Shown here: one piece after another, positions 47,745-55,887 of the stretch | Position numbering within the stretch: the first letter of the stretch is position 1 | Layout of the letters: every line of letters starts with the position of its first letter | Position numbers and translations under genes: made by a program | Origin: CAVQBP01 sp963848195 | Lineage (GTDB): Bacteria > Bacteroidota > Ignavibacteria > Ignavibacteriales > Ignavibacteriaceae | NCBI GenBank assembly: GCA_963848195.1 | Contig: CAWKCY010000005.1 | Span: forward strand, 434,001 to 498,000 | Length of the DNA stretch: 64,000 bases | Direction: 5' to 3' | The notes under the pieces: model-generated | What the model saw: only the letters and a program-made list of their open reading frames with translations | The model's database searches: none | What the model was told of the DNA's origin: nothing

Positions 47745-48512
47745 ATGCTAGAAATCAAAAATCTTCATGCAAACATAGAAGGAAAAGAAATTTTAAAAGG
47801 AATAAATCTCAAAATCAACAAAGGCGAAATCCACGCAATTATGGGACCGAACGGCTCCGGTAAAAGTACCCTAGCCCAGGTACTGGCAGGCAGAGAAGAA
47901 TATCAAGTTACCGAAGGAGAAGTTATTTACCAGGGAAAAAACCTTCTGGAAATGAAACCTGAAGATAGAGCACGTGCAGGTATTTTCTTAGCTTTTCAAT
48001 ATCCTGTAGAAATTCCGGGAGTAAGCAATACAAACCTTCTGAAAACTGCATTAAACGAAATTAGAAAATATCGCGGTGAAGAAGAATTAGATGCAATGGA
48101 ATTTCTCTCTCTTATAAAGAAGAGAATGCAGCTTGTCGAATTAGATAAAGCTTTAATTAGCCGCTCTGTAAATGAAGGTTTCTCCGGCGGAGAAAAAAAG
48201 AGAAATGAAATTTTCCAGATGGCTGTTTTAGAACCAAAACTTGCTATTCTTGATGAAACTGATTCGGGTCTCGATATCGATGCTTTACGAATTGTTGCAA
48301 ATGGTGTAAATAAATTAAAGAACAGTGAAAATTCAACCATTGTTGTTACTCACTATCAAAGATTGCTTAATTATATTGTTCCCGACTTTGTTCACGTACT
48401 TTATAAAGGGAAAATAATTAAATCCGGCGGTAAAGACCTTGCTCTTGAATTAGAAGATAAAGGATATGATTGGGTTAAAGATCATGTCGGTGAAGTCGTT
48501 GAACAAGGTTAA
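47745..48512 (+). CDS. sufC: Fe-S cluster assembly ATPase SufC
   Basis: A 255-residue ABC-type ATPase that drives the SufBCD scaffold. Walker A is GPNGSGKST (about 36-44), the signature is NEGFSGGEKKRNE, and Walker B is LAILDETDSGLDIDALRIV. The SufC-specific PGVSNTNLLKTAL and THYQRLLNYIVPDFVHVL are present. It begins 14 bp after the fourth hairpin repeat and is followed by sufD after a short AT-rich gap. Confidence 0.97.
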   Translation: MLEIKNLHANIEGKEILKGINLKINKGEIHAIMGPNGSGKSTLAQVLAGREEYQVTEGEVIYQGKNLLEMKPEDRARAGIFLAFQYPVEIPGVSNTNLLKTALNEIRKYRGEEELDAMEFLSLIKKRMQLVELDKALISRSVNEGFSGGEKKRNEIFQMAVLEPKLAILDETDSGLDIDALRIVANGVNKLKNSENSTIVVTHYQRLLNYIVPDFVHVLYKGKIIKSGGKDLALELEDKGYDWVKDHVGEVVEQG

Positions 48513-48515
48513 TCC

Positions 48516-48563
48516 CAATCTTGTAATTTAATTTTGTAATCTAATCTTGTAATTTTGTAATCT
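48516..48563 (+). repeat. AATCTTGTAATTT-type direct repeats between sufC and sufD
   Basis: The 60-bp gap is built almost wholly of imperfect copies of a 12-14 base word (AATCTTGTAATTT, AATTTTGTAATCT). A similar word occurs just before the 20556 gene (ATTTTGTAATCT). No other signal is seen. Confidence 0.5.
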
Positions 48564-48572
48564 TATAGAAAT

Positions 48573-49895
48573 ATGAATGAAATTTTAGACTTAAAAAACT
48601 GGTATATACAAAAATTTGAACACCTTGAAAATAATTTAAACGGTGATTCAAATATTATTCATTCTTTAAGAAGAGATGCTATTTCATCTTTCTCAGATTT
48701 GAAATTCCCTACTCTTAAGGACGAGGAATGGAAGTACACAAATATTGCTCCGCTCCTTAAATATAATTTTAGACCTGTTGACCCCAAGAAAAAAATCATT
48801 CCTTTCCATCCGGAAAAAATTCAAAAATATCTCTTTGATAAGATGGAGCATAGCCTTCTGGTCTTTGTTAATGGTCATTATTCTGAAGAACTGTCTAACG
48901 TGCAGGATTTACCTAAAGATGTTGTAGTTAGCAATATAGCTTCTGCTATAAGTGAACATTCTTCCATCGTAAACAAACATTTCGGAAAATATGCCGACTA
49001 TAAGAATCATATATTCACAGCTTTAAGCACTGCATTTATAAAAGATGGAGTTTTTATATACATTCCGGATGGGAAAATTATTGAACATCCTATTCATATT
49101 CTTTTTCTTACTGATTGTAAAGAAGAAAAGCTATTAATTCAGCCTAGAAATTTGTTTGTTGCCGGTAAGAACTCCCAGGTAAGTATTATAGAACATTATA
49201 CCTCATTTGAAAATTGTACTTATTTTACTAATACCGTTACCGAAGTTGTAGCCGGTGAAAATTCCTCTGTTGACCATATAAAACTTCAAGAAGAAAGCAT
49301 CAATGCTTTCCATATTGCCCGCATGGAAGTTGACCAGGAAAGGAACAGCAATTTTACTTCCCACTTAATTTCAACCGGCGGTGATATTTCTCGAAACGAT
49401 TTTAACTCCCGTTTTAATGATGAAGGTGGTGAATGTAAATTGAATGGTTTGTTTTTAACCGCTGGAACCCAGTTGTTTGATATCCATTCTTTAATTGATC
49501 ATGCAAAACCACATTGCAATAGTCATGAACATTATAAAGGAATACTCGATGATAAATCAAGAGGTGTATTTAACGGTAAAGTAATGGTAAGAAAAGATGC
49601 TCAAAAAACAAATGCTTTCCAGGAAAATAATAACATAATTTTATCCGATTCCGCTTTAATAAATACCAAACCGCAGCTTGAAATCTTTGCTGATGATGTT
49701 AAGTGTTCGCATGGCGCAACTATTGGACAACTTGACTCTGAAGCATTGTTTTATCTCAAATCTAGAGGAATTGGTAATGAAGCCGCACGTACTATTTTAA
49801 TTCGTGCCTTTGCAAGTGAAGTGATAAAATCAATTAAAATAAATGAAGTAAGAAATTATCTTGAAGAAATTTTAAATAAAAGATTTAATATTTAA
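48573..49895 (+). CDS. sufD: Fe-S cluster assembly protein SufD
   Basis: A 440-residue partner of SufB in the scaffold complex. The N-terminal region has DLKFPTLKDEEWKYTNIAPLL, which marks SufD. The C-terminal beta-helix core ends with FADDVKCSHGATIGQLDSEALFYLKSRGIGNEAARTILIRAFASEVI, the conserved His-containing motif shared with SufB. Length is typical. It is co-directional with its neighbours. The gap to sufS carries one dispersed TGTCATTCTG repeat. Confidence 0.96.
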   Translation: MNEILDLKNWYIQKFEHLENNLNGDSNIIHSLRRDAISSFSDLKFPTLKDEEWKYTNIAPLLKYNFRPVDPKKKIIPFHPEKIQKYLFDKMEHSLLVFVNGHYSEELSNVQDLPKDVVVSNIASAISEHSSIVNKHFGKYADYKNHIFTALSTAFIKDGVFIYIPDGKIIEHPIHILFLTDCKEEKLLIQPRNLFVAGKNSQVSIIEHYTSFENCTYFTNTVTEVVAGENSSVDHIKLQEESINAFHIARMEVDQERNSNFTSHLISTGGDISRNDFNSRFNDEGGECKLNGLFLTAGTQLFDIHSLIDHAKPHCNSHEHYKGILDDKSRGVFNGKVMVRKDAQKTNAFQENNNIILSDSALINTKPQLEIFADDVKCSHGATIGQLDSEALFYLKSRGIGNEAARTILIRAFASEVIKSIKINEVRNYLEEILNKRFNI

Positions 49896-49940
49896 TTTAA
49901 TTTTATGGAAAAATTTATCCGGCGAGATTATACTATAATT

Positions 49941-49975
49941 TGTCATTCTGAACATAACGAAGTGAAGAATCTCAA
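49941..49975. repeat. Dispersed TGTCATTCTGAAC...GAATCTCAA repeat, copy B
   Basis: TGTCATTCTGAACATAACG followed by AAGTGAAGAATCTCAA, lying between sufD and sufS. It is the same word as at 9667-9696 with a five-base insertion, and is part of the operon transcript. Confidence 0.6.
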
Positions 49976-50010
49976 ATTTATATATTGAAGATCCCGGGTG
50001 AGGTAAAAAA

Positions 50011-51252
50011 ATGACTCCTAATCTTGAAAAAGTATCTTTCGATGTTGAAAACATAAGAAATGATTTCCCGATTCTTAAACAGTTAATACACGGTAAACCT
50101 TTATGTTATCTGGACAATGCTGCCACTACTCAAAAGCCTAAGGTAGTTATCGATAGCCTTGTTAATTACTATTCGACTATTAATTCCAATATACATCGAG
50201 GTGTACATTATTTAAGCGGAACTGCTACAGATGCCTATGAAAATGCACGTCTTAAAGTTATGAATTTTATAAATGCTGCCAGTGAAAAAGAAATAATTTT
50301 TACAAGAGGTGCCACAGAATCTATTAACCTTGTCGCAAATTCTTTCGGTAGAAACAATTTAAAAGAAGGCGATGAAATAATCATCTCCGCAATGGAACAT
50401 CATTCAAATATTGTCCCCTGGCAGTTAATCGCCGCTGAGAAAAAGGCTCTAATTAAAGTTATTCCAATCACCGATGAAGGCGAGATAATCTTTGATGAAT
50501 TTGAAAAATTAATCTCTGAAAAGACCAAAATCATCTCTGTTGTTTATGTCTCAAATTCTTTGGGAACTATCAACCCGGTTGAACAAATTATTGAGACAGC
50601 TCATAAGTATAATGTCCCTGTTTTAATTGATGCCGCCCAGGCAGTCAATCATCTCCCTGTCGATGTTCAGATATTAGATTGTGACTTTCTTGCGTTTTCC
50701 GGTCATAAAATTTATGGACCTACAGGTATTGGTGTTTTATATGGAAAAGAAGATTTATTAGATCGGATGCCTCCATTTATGGGTGGGGGTGATATGATTT
50801 CAAAAGTAACTTTTGAAAAATCTACTTATAATGAACTCCCATTTAAATTTGAAGCAGGTACTTCTAATATTGCCGGCGCTATCGGCCTGGGAACTGCCTT
50901 GGATTATGTATCTTCTATCGGGATTGATATCATATCGAAATACGAAACTGAGGTTTTGAATTACGCCGCTCAATCTCTGGCTGATGTGGAAGGCTTGAAA
51001 ATGATAGGAAAATCAAAGAATAAAAGTGCTGTTCTTTCTTTTATTTTTGATAATATCCATCCCCACGATATTGGAACTTTTCTGGATTTTGAAGGTGTAG
51101 CTGTTAGAACCGGACATCATTGTACACAACCGTTAATGGATAGATTCAATATCCCTGCTACTACCCGGGCTTCTTTGGCAATGTATAATACAAAGGACGA
51201 AATAGATATTCTGGCAAATGGATTAAAGAAAATTATTGAGGTTTTTAAGTGA
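50011..51252 (+). CDS. sufS: Cysteine desulfurase SufS
   Basis: A 413-residue PLP enzyme that takes sulfur from cysteine for cluster assembly. The PLP Lys is in FLAFSGHKIYGPTGIGVLYG. The persulfide Cys is in VRTGHHCTQPLMDRF (the group II SufS form). Other blocks are YLDNAATTQKP, FTRGATESINLVA, and EHHSNIVPWQ. Its TGA overlaps the GTG start of sufU, which shows translational coupling with its sulfur acceptor. Confidence 0.97.
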   Translation: MTPNLEKVSFDVENIRNDFPILKQLIHGKPLCYLDNAATTQKPKVVIDSLVNYYSTINSNIHRGVHYLSGTATDAYENARLKVMNFINAASEKEIIFTRGATESINLVANSFGRNNLKEGDEIIISAMEHHSNIVPWQLIAAEKKALIKVIPITDEGEIIFDEFEKLISEKTKIISVVYVSNSLGTINPVEQIIETAHKYNVPVLIDAAQAVNHLPVDVQILDCDFLAFSGHKIYGPTGIGVLYGKEDLLDRMPPFMGGGDMISKVTFEKSTYNELPFKFEAGTSNIAGAIGLGTALDYVSSIGIDIISKYETEVLNYAAQSLADVEGLKMIGKSKNKSAVLSFIFDNIHPHDIGTFLDFEGVAVRTGHHCTQPLMDRFNIPATTRASLAMYNTKDEIDILANGLKKIIEVFK

Positions 51253-51710
51253 TTGATTCTGAATTGAGAGAGCTTTATCAGCAGGTTATATTAGACCATA
51301 ATAAAAGTCCTAGAAATTTTAGGAAAATTGATAATGCCACTAAAACTAAGGAAGGATATAATCCTTTATGCGGAGATAAAATAAATATTTACCTAATTGT
51401 TGAAGATGACCTAATTAAAGATATTTCATTTCAAGGTTCCGGCTGTGCAATATCTAAAGCTTCTGCTTCATTAATGAGTTCAATTATTAAAGGTAAAACA
51501 ATTAAAGAAGCTGATGAACTGTTTAATAAATTTCACAGTTTAATTACCGGAAAACTAAATGATGATGTTGATTTAGATGAACTGGGTAAATTAGCTGTAT
51601 TTGCAGGAGTCCGCGAGTTTCCGGTTAGAGTAAAATGTGCAAGCTTGGCCTGGCATACAATGATGGCGGCAATTAAAGAAGATGAAAATAAAACTGTTTC
51701 AACAGAATAA
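51249..51710 (+). CDS. sufU: SufU family sulfur-acceptor/scaffold protein
   Basis: A 153-residue zinc-binding protein that accepts sulfur from SufS. The three conserved Cys are in NPLCGDK, GSGCAISKAS and RVKCASLAWHTM, with the GD motif next to the first. The start is GTG, inside the sufS stop (GTGA overlap at 51249-51252). SufU and not SufE is the partner here, so the SufS-SufU zinc-exchange mechanism is expected. Confidence 0.94.
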   Translation: MIDSELRELYQQVILDHNKSPRNFRKIDNATKTKEGYNPLCGDKINIYLIVEDDLIKDISFQGSGCAISKASASLMSSIIKGKTIKEADELFNKFHSLITGKLNDDVDLDELGKLAVFAGVREFPVRVKCASLAWHTMMAAIKEDENKTVSTE

Positions 51711-51805
51711 AGAAATCAAATGATTTGAGTTTCGATTTTTGAATTTTGAAAATTGTTATTTATTTGGTATTTGTTACATGAGATTTGGAATTTAAAGAAA
51801 ATTTT

Positions 51806-52138
51806 ATGTCTGAATTAAATAAACAAGAACTTGAAGAAAAAATAATACAGGTTTTAAAATCCTGTTATGACCCCGAAATCCCTGTAGATATTTTTGAATT
51901 AGGATTAATTTACGAAATTAGGATTAGTAATTCTAAAAATGGTGGTGCAGATGTAAATGTTAAAATGACATTAACATCACCTGCTTGTCCGGTTGCCGGT
52001 TCTTTACCTCCGGAAGTTGAAAATAAGATAAGAACAATTCCCGAAGTTGATTCTGTAAATATTGAATTAGTATGGAATCCCCCTTGGGATAAAGACATGA
52101 TGTCCGAAATAGCAAAACTGGAATTAGGATTTTTATAA
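51806..52138 (+). CDS. SufT-like DUF59/MIP18 protein
   Basis: A 110-residue MIP18/DUF59 protein that supports maturation of Fe-S proteins. Landmarks are SCYDPEIPVDIFELGLIYEI (with the DPE loop), MTLTSPACPVAGSLPPEVE and a C-terminal WNPPWDKDMMSE. The open frame extends 21 bp upstream to a TTG at 51785, but I chose the ATG at 51806 because the residues after it match the family start. Its stop codon runs into the hexamer repeat at 52138. Confidence 0.88.
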   Translation: MSELNKQELEEKIIQVLKSCYDPEIPVDIFELGLIYEIRISNSKNGGADVNVKMTLTSPACPVAGSLPPEVENKIRTIPEVDSVNIELVWNPPWDKDMMSEIAKLELGFL

Positions 52139-52184
52139 CTTGAACTTAAACTTGAACTTATACTAAACTTGAACTTAAACTTAA
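52138..52184 (+). repeat. ACTTGA/ACTTAA hexamer tandem repeat
   Basis: Eight units in a row: ACTTGA, ACTTAA, ACTTGA, ACTTAT, ACTAA (five bases), ACTTGA, ACTTAA, ACTTAA. The first base is the last base of the upstream stop codon. It occupies most of the gap before the bacilliredoxin gene. Confidence 0.7.
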
Positions 52185-52218
52185 AAATCAGCAAAGATAA
52201 ATAATATAAGGAGTACTA

Positions 52219-52758
52219 ATGTTTAACATATTATCAAGACCACCCATTTATGATCAGGATGCAGTTCAGCCAATGAGAGATGAATTGGTGGCTGTTGGCT
52301 TTGAAGAACTGCTTACATCTCAGGATGTAGATAAAGCTATTAATGTTAAAGATGATAAAACAATTTTAGTTATGATTAATTCTGTTTGTGGATGTGCAGC
52401 AGGTTCAGCCCGCCCTGGCGTTTCCTTAGCTTTACAGAATGACGTAATTCCGGATAAATTATATACAGGTTTCGCTGGTCAGGAAAGAGATGCTGTTGAT
52501 AGAATTCGTCACTATGTAGCTGAATATCCCCCCTCATCTCCAAGTGTAGGATTATTCAAGAATGGAAAATTAATTTATTTTATGCAGCGATATGATATTG
52601 AAGGAAATGGTCCTGATATTATCGCTAATGAATTAAAAACAGTTTTTAATGAATATTGCTCTAAAAAAGGTCCTTCGGTCAGTCCGGAAAATTTTGCTAA
52701 AATTATGTATGCAAAAGCCTGTGGGTCAAAAATTCCGTTGTTTTCATCTAAAGAGTAA
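52219..52758 (+). CDS. Bacilliredoxin family protein (BrxA/BrxB, YphP-like)
   Basis: A 179-residue thiol-disulfide protein. The active-site pair is Cys57 and Cys59 in MINSVCGCAAGSARPG. Flanking blocks LYTGFAGQERDAVDRIRHYVAEYPPSSPSVGLFKNGKLIYFMQRYDIEG are family-typical. It has about 35 extra residues at the C-terminus (GPSVSPENFAKIMYAKACGSKIPLF), including one Cys not present in classic 145-residue members. It sits inside the SUF operon, so it may protect or repair cluster-assembly thiols. This link is inferred from position. Confidence 0.9.
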   Translation: MFNILSRPPIYDQDAVQPMRDELVAVGFEELLTSQDVDKAINVKDDKTILVMINSVCGCAAGSARPGVSLALQNDVIPDKLYTGFAGQERDAVDRIRHYVAEYPPSSPSVGLFKNGKLIYFMQRYDIEGNGPDIIANELKTVFNEYCSKKGPSVSPENFAKIMYAKACGSKIPLFSSKE

Positions 52759-52807
52759 TAAACTGATATATAGGCAAGTTTATAGATTCAAATAAGTAAT
52801 AATTAAA

Positions 52808-53290
52808 ATGAAATTCAGTTCACAAGAAGAATACGGCTTAAGATGTTTAATTAGAATTGGTAAATCCAATTCACCTAATGGTCTGACCATACCGGAAATT
52901 AGCCAGCTTGAAGGTTTATCCGAAGCACATGTCGGAAAAATTTTAAGGATTTTAAGGTTAGGCGGCTTTATTGATAGTTCGCGCGGTCAGACCGGAGGGT
53001 ATAAACTATCCAGACCTTCTAATGAAATTATTATTGGAGATGTCCTTACCGTTTTAGGCGGTAAACTTTTTGAATCAGGATTTTGCGAAAATCACAGTGG
53101 AATCGAAACAATCTGCACTCATACCATTGACTGCTCTATCCGTTCTCTTTGGAGCATAATACAAAACCTTCTGGATGGAGTTTTAAGTAAAACTACTTTA
53201 CAAAATCTTTTAGGAAGTGAACAGGAAGCTAGAACCATTGCTATTACTCTCTCCGATGAAGTTGAACTCCCAAAACTTTCTTCAATTTAA
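52808..53290 (+). CDS. Rrf2 family transcriptional regulator (IscR/SufR-like)
   Basis: A 160-residue winged-helix regulator. The helix-turn-helix lies at about 26-66 (LTIPEISQLEGLSEAHVGKILRILRLGGFIDSSRGQTGGYKLSRP). Three Cys that could bind an Fe-S cluster are C93, C103 and C109 (FCENHSGIETICTHTIDC). The first-to-second spacing is wider than in classic IscR. It closes the SUF operon, and it probably senses cluster supply and controls the operon promoter. It ends 22 bp before a convergent methyltransferase gene. Confidence 0.9.
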   Translation: MKFSSQEEYGLRCLIRIGKSNSPNGLTIPEISQLEGLSEAHVGKILRILRLGGFIDSSRGQTGGYKLSRPSNEIIIGDVLTVLGGKLFESGFCENHSGIETICTHTIDCSIRSLWSIIQNLLDGVLSKTTLQNLLGSEQEARTIAITLSDEVELPKLSSI

Positions 53291-53312
53291 TTATAAATAT
53301 ATTTCTATTTCT

Positions 53313-54125
53313 TTATTTACTGCTGACTTTCTTTATTACATAGAATATATTTGAAGGTGCAATCTTATCCCTTTTCTTTTCTGCATGATACTTCACATTC
53401 ATTTTTAAAAGAGCAGATATTTGCTTATCAAATAAAACATAAAGCTTGTAAGAATAAATAGGCTTTTTAAAAAATCTTCCTAACGTTCTTTGCAATAGAG
53501 AACTTATTGTAAAACAATATTCTTTTGAAACAACTTCTACAGGCATTATTTTAAATAGGTTATCAAAAAAAGAGGTAGGAATCCCCCTTTCATTTTTTGT
53601 TAATCCTATCCTTGGAAAATTCCAATCTCCCATTGATGTTATTGGTTCGCGCAGAATGAGGTACCCATTCAACTTTAATACACGTATTAATTCCGTAATT
53701 ACGTAAGTTACATTTGGGATATGATGTAATGTTCCGAAACATGTAATCAAATTGAATGAATTACTGCTAAATTTTAAAGTTCCATCTATTTCTGGTTTTA
53801 CATATTTGGGAACTAACTTTCCCAATCTAGTGCTTTGCATATTATCTGAAGAGTCAATAATTGTAAGGCTCCCAATTTTCTCCAGAATAGGCTCAAATTC
53901 ATATCCCCATGCTGATCCGAAACCTAAAACTTTTTCAAAATAATCTTCTTTTAATTTGTTAAAACCATGAAATTTATTCATTTCATGATATCCATATAAG
54001 TAATTAGACTTGTCTTTATTCCCTAAATTAGCATACCCTTCCGCTTCTTCTTTAAACCATTTTTCAATTTGGTCTCCGTTAAAATCATCACCATAAAGTT
54101 TCTTTCCTATAAAATATTCATTCAT
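53313..54125 (-). CDS. Class I SAM-dependent methyltransferase
   Basis: A methyltransferase of about 270 residues: LGFGSAWGYEFEPIL (motif I), LTIIDSSDN, SFNLITCFGTLHHIPNVTYVITELIRVLKLNGYLILREP. The open frame reaches 54197. I chose the ATG at 54125 because AAAAGG lies 9 bases before it, while the upstream stretch has no such site. An ATG at 54134 is a second option. It is isolated and converges on the Rrf2 gene. Its substrate is not predictable. Confidence 0.8.
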   Translation of the reverse strand: MNEYFIGKKLYGDDFNGDQIEKWFKEEAEGYANLGNKDKSNYLYGYHEMNKFHGFNKLKEDYFEKVLGFGSAWGYEFEPILEKIGSLTIIDSSDNMQSTRLGKLVPKYVKPEIDGTLKFSSNSFNLITCFGTLHHIPNVTYVITELIRVLKLNGYLILREPITSMGDWNFPRIGLTKNERGIPTSFFDNLFKIMPVEVVSKEYCFTISSLLQRTLGRFFKKPIYSYKLYVLFDKQISALLKMNVKYHAEKKRDKIAPSNIFYVIKKVSSK

Positions 54126-54294
54126 TGAGTTCATCCTTTTAATTTTATACTTATCCATACATTCAAATATTTTAACCCTTTTTAGAAAGTAGCTCACCTA
54201 TTCTAAATTTCAAATGCTGAATGAGTTAATCCTCATCTGAATTACAATTAAAGTTGTAAAAATACAAAAAAGGCAGAAATGTATAATAACTCTA

Positions 54295-54627
54295 TTATTT
54301 AATTGTTTCTTGCGATTTAATAAATCCTTCCTCAACTAAACTATTATATGATTTGTAAACAATTATGGTTACTTCATTGGTATTAAAGTAACCTGTTGAT
54401 TCAACTTTTACACCATTTACTTTCTTTTCCAGCTTTACCTTGCAGTACAATTTATCATCTGCAATTAAATCATTATTTAGTCTCTTTTTTTCTTCTGGAA
54501 TATTTGATAAAGCCCAATAAATCCCCTTTTTAGCATTTTGAAATGCAGTGTCAATTTCATTATCTATTTTTGTTTGAGAACTGATTATCCCTGAAAATAA
54601 AAGAATTATGAAAAATAAATACTTCAT
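54295..54627 (-). CDS. Small secreted protein of unknown function
   Basis: A 110-residue protein with a clear signal peptide (about 1-18, MKYLFFIILLFSGIISSQ). The mature part is charged, with a helical first half (AFQNAKKGIYWALSNIPEEKKRLNNDL) and a beta-like second half (LYCKVKLEKKVNGVKVESTGYFNTNEVTIIVYKSYN). I do not recognise a family. It is isolated, upstream of the methyltransferase gene on the same strand with about 170 bp between them. Confidence 0.65.
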   Translation of the reverse strand: MKYLFFIILLFSGIISSQTKIDNEIDTAFQNAKKGIYWALSNIPEEKKRLNNDLIADDKLYCKVKLEKKVNGVKVESTGYFNTNEVTIIVYKSYNSLVEEGFIKSQETIK

Positions 54628-54900
54628 GCTGCCCTTTTTTTAAAATAACTAAAATTATACAAAACATTTACTTGAATTTATATTCTTTTAAGAAAGTGTT
54701 AGATATCTTTAACCAAAAGATTTACCCATTGGCAAAAACCAGACCCTCCCCAATAAACGATTGTAACCGTTTTATTTCACAACTATATATTGTTTATCCT
54801 AAAAATATAAAATAAAATTTAATAGATACAAAATAAAATAATAAATTTTTAAGTAATTTTATATTCGTCTTAATTTTCAGTTTAATTCTAAGGAGAAAAA

Positions 54901-55647
54901 ATGATAAAAATAGTTTTAATAAGACATGGTGAAAGTGTTTGGAACAAAGAGAATTTATTTACCGGCTGGACAGATGTTGAGCTCTCTGATCAAGGAAAAC
55001 AGGAAGCAAAGAAAGGCGGAGAGTTATTAAAACATGAAGGATATACTTTTGATATAGCTTATACATCGGTATTAAAAAGAGCAATAAGAACCTTATGGTT
55101 CGTTCTGGATGAGCTTGATTTAATGTGGATTCCGGTTGAAAGATCATGGAGATTAAATGAAAGACATTACGGTGCGCTGCAGGGATTAAATAAAGCTGAA
55201 ACAGCTGCAAAATATGGTGATGAACAGGTTCATATTTGGAGAAGAAGTTATGATATTCAGCCGCCTGCACTTGAAAAATCAGATGACAGATATCCAGGTA
55301 AAGACCCCAGATATAAGGATCTTTCTGAAAAAGAATTACCTTTAACCGAATGCTTAAAAGATACTGTTGATCGATTCCTTCCTTACTGGAAAGAAACCAT
55401 AGAACCGGTAATCAAAAAAGGGAAAAAGGTTCTAATCGCTGCTCATGGAAATAGTTTGAGAGCTTTAGTAAAATATCTCGATAATATTCCTGATGATGAA
55501 ATTGTTAATCTTAACATCCCTACTGGTGTCCCTCTCGTTTATGAATTAGATGACAATCTAAAACCGGTTAAACACTATTATTTAGGCGATGCTGCTGAAA
55601 TAGAAAAGAAAGCTAAAGCAGTTGCAAATCAGGGAAAGAAAAAGTAA
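54901..55647 (+). CDS. gpmA: 2,3-bisphosphoglycerate-dependent phosphoglycerate mutase
   Basis: A 248-residue glycolytic enzyme that interconverts 3- and 2-phosphoglycerate. The phosphohistidine is His9 in LIRHGESVWN. Other family blocks are LFTGWTDVELSDQGKQEA, SVLKRAIRTLWFVLDELD, RSWRLNERHYGALQGLNK, RSYDIQPPAL, and AAHGNSLRALVKYL with the second catalytic His. Length and motifs are normal. It is followed after 33 bp by a good terminator. The ribosome site AAGGAGA is 8 bases before the ATG. Confidence 0.97.
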   Translation: MIKIVLIRHGESVWNKENLFTGWTDVELSDQGKQEAKKGGELLKHEGYTFDIAYTSVLKRAIRTLWFVLDELDLMWIPVERSWRLNERHYGALQGLNKAETAAKYGDEQVHIWRRSYDIQPPALEKSDDRYPGKDPRYKDLSEKELPLTECLKDTVDRFLPYWKETIEPVIKKGKKVLIAAHGNSLRALVKYLDNIPDDEIVNLNIPTGVPLVYELDDNLKPVKHYYLGDAAEIEKKAKAVANQGKKK

Positions 55648-55680
55648 TCCTACTAAATATTTAACCCTTATTCTATTATT

Positions 55681-55706
55681 ACCCGTATGAATAATACGGG
55701 TTTTTT
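55681..55706 (+). terminator. Rho-independent terminator of gpmA
   Basis: A perfect eight-base stem ACCCGTAT / ATACGGGT encloses a five-base loop GAATA, and six T follow (55701-55706). It lies 33 bp after the gpmA stop codon. Confidence 0.92.
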
Positions 55707-55757
55707 ATATCCATTTACCTAATAAATTATTTTAAGTTTATAATTAAATGCTCATAG

Positions 55758-55812
55758 CGTTTTCACTGCATATTCACTCCGTATTCACAGCGTAATCAGA
55801 GCGTATTCACTT
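55758..55812. repeat. Five 11-bp tandem repeat units
   Basis: The units are CGTTTTCACTG, CATATTCACTC, CGTATTCACAG, CGTAATCAGAG and CGTATTCACTT, head to tail without gaps. The core CGTATTCAC is kept in most. Eleven bases is about one helical turn. It lies between the gpmA terminator and the end of the convergent MscS gene. Confidence 0.75.
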
Positions 55813-55887
55813 ACCTTGTGGGATAGAATTATTTAGGGGAGGGAAAGAATTTAGGCATGGAGATAATAGTAAGTAACCTCCAAGGAT

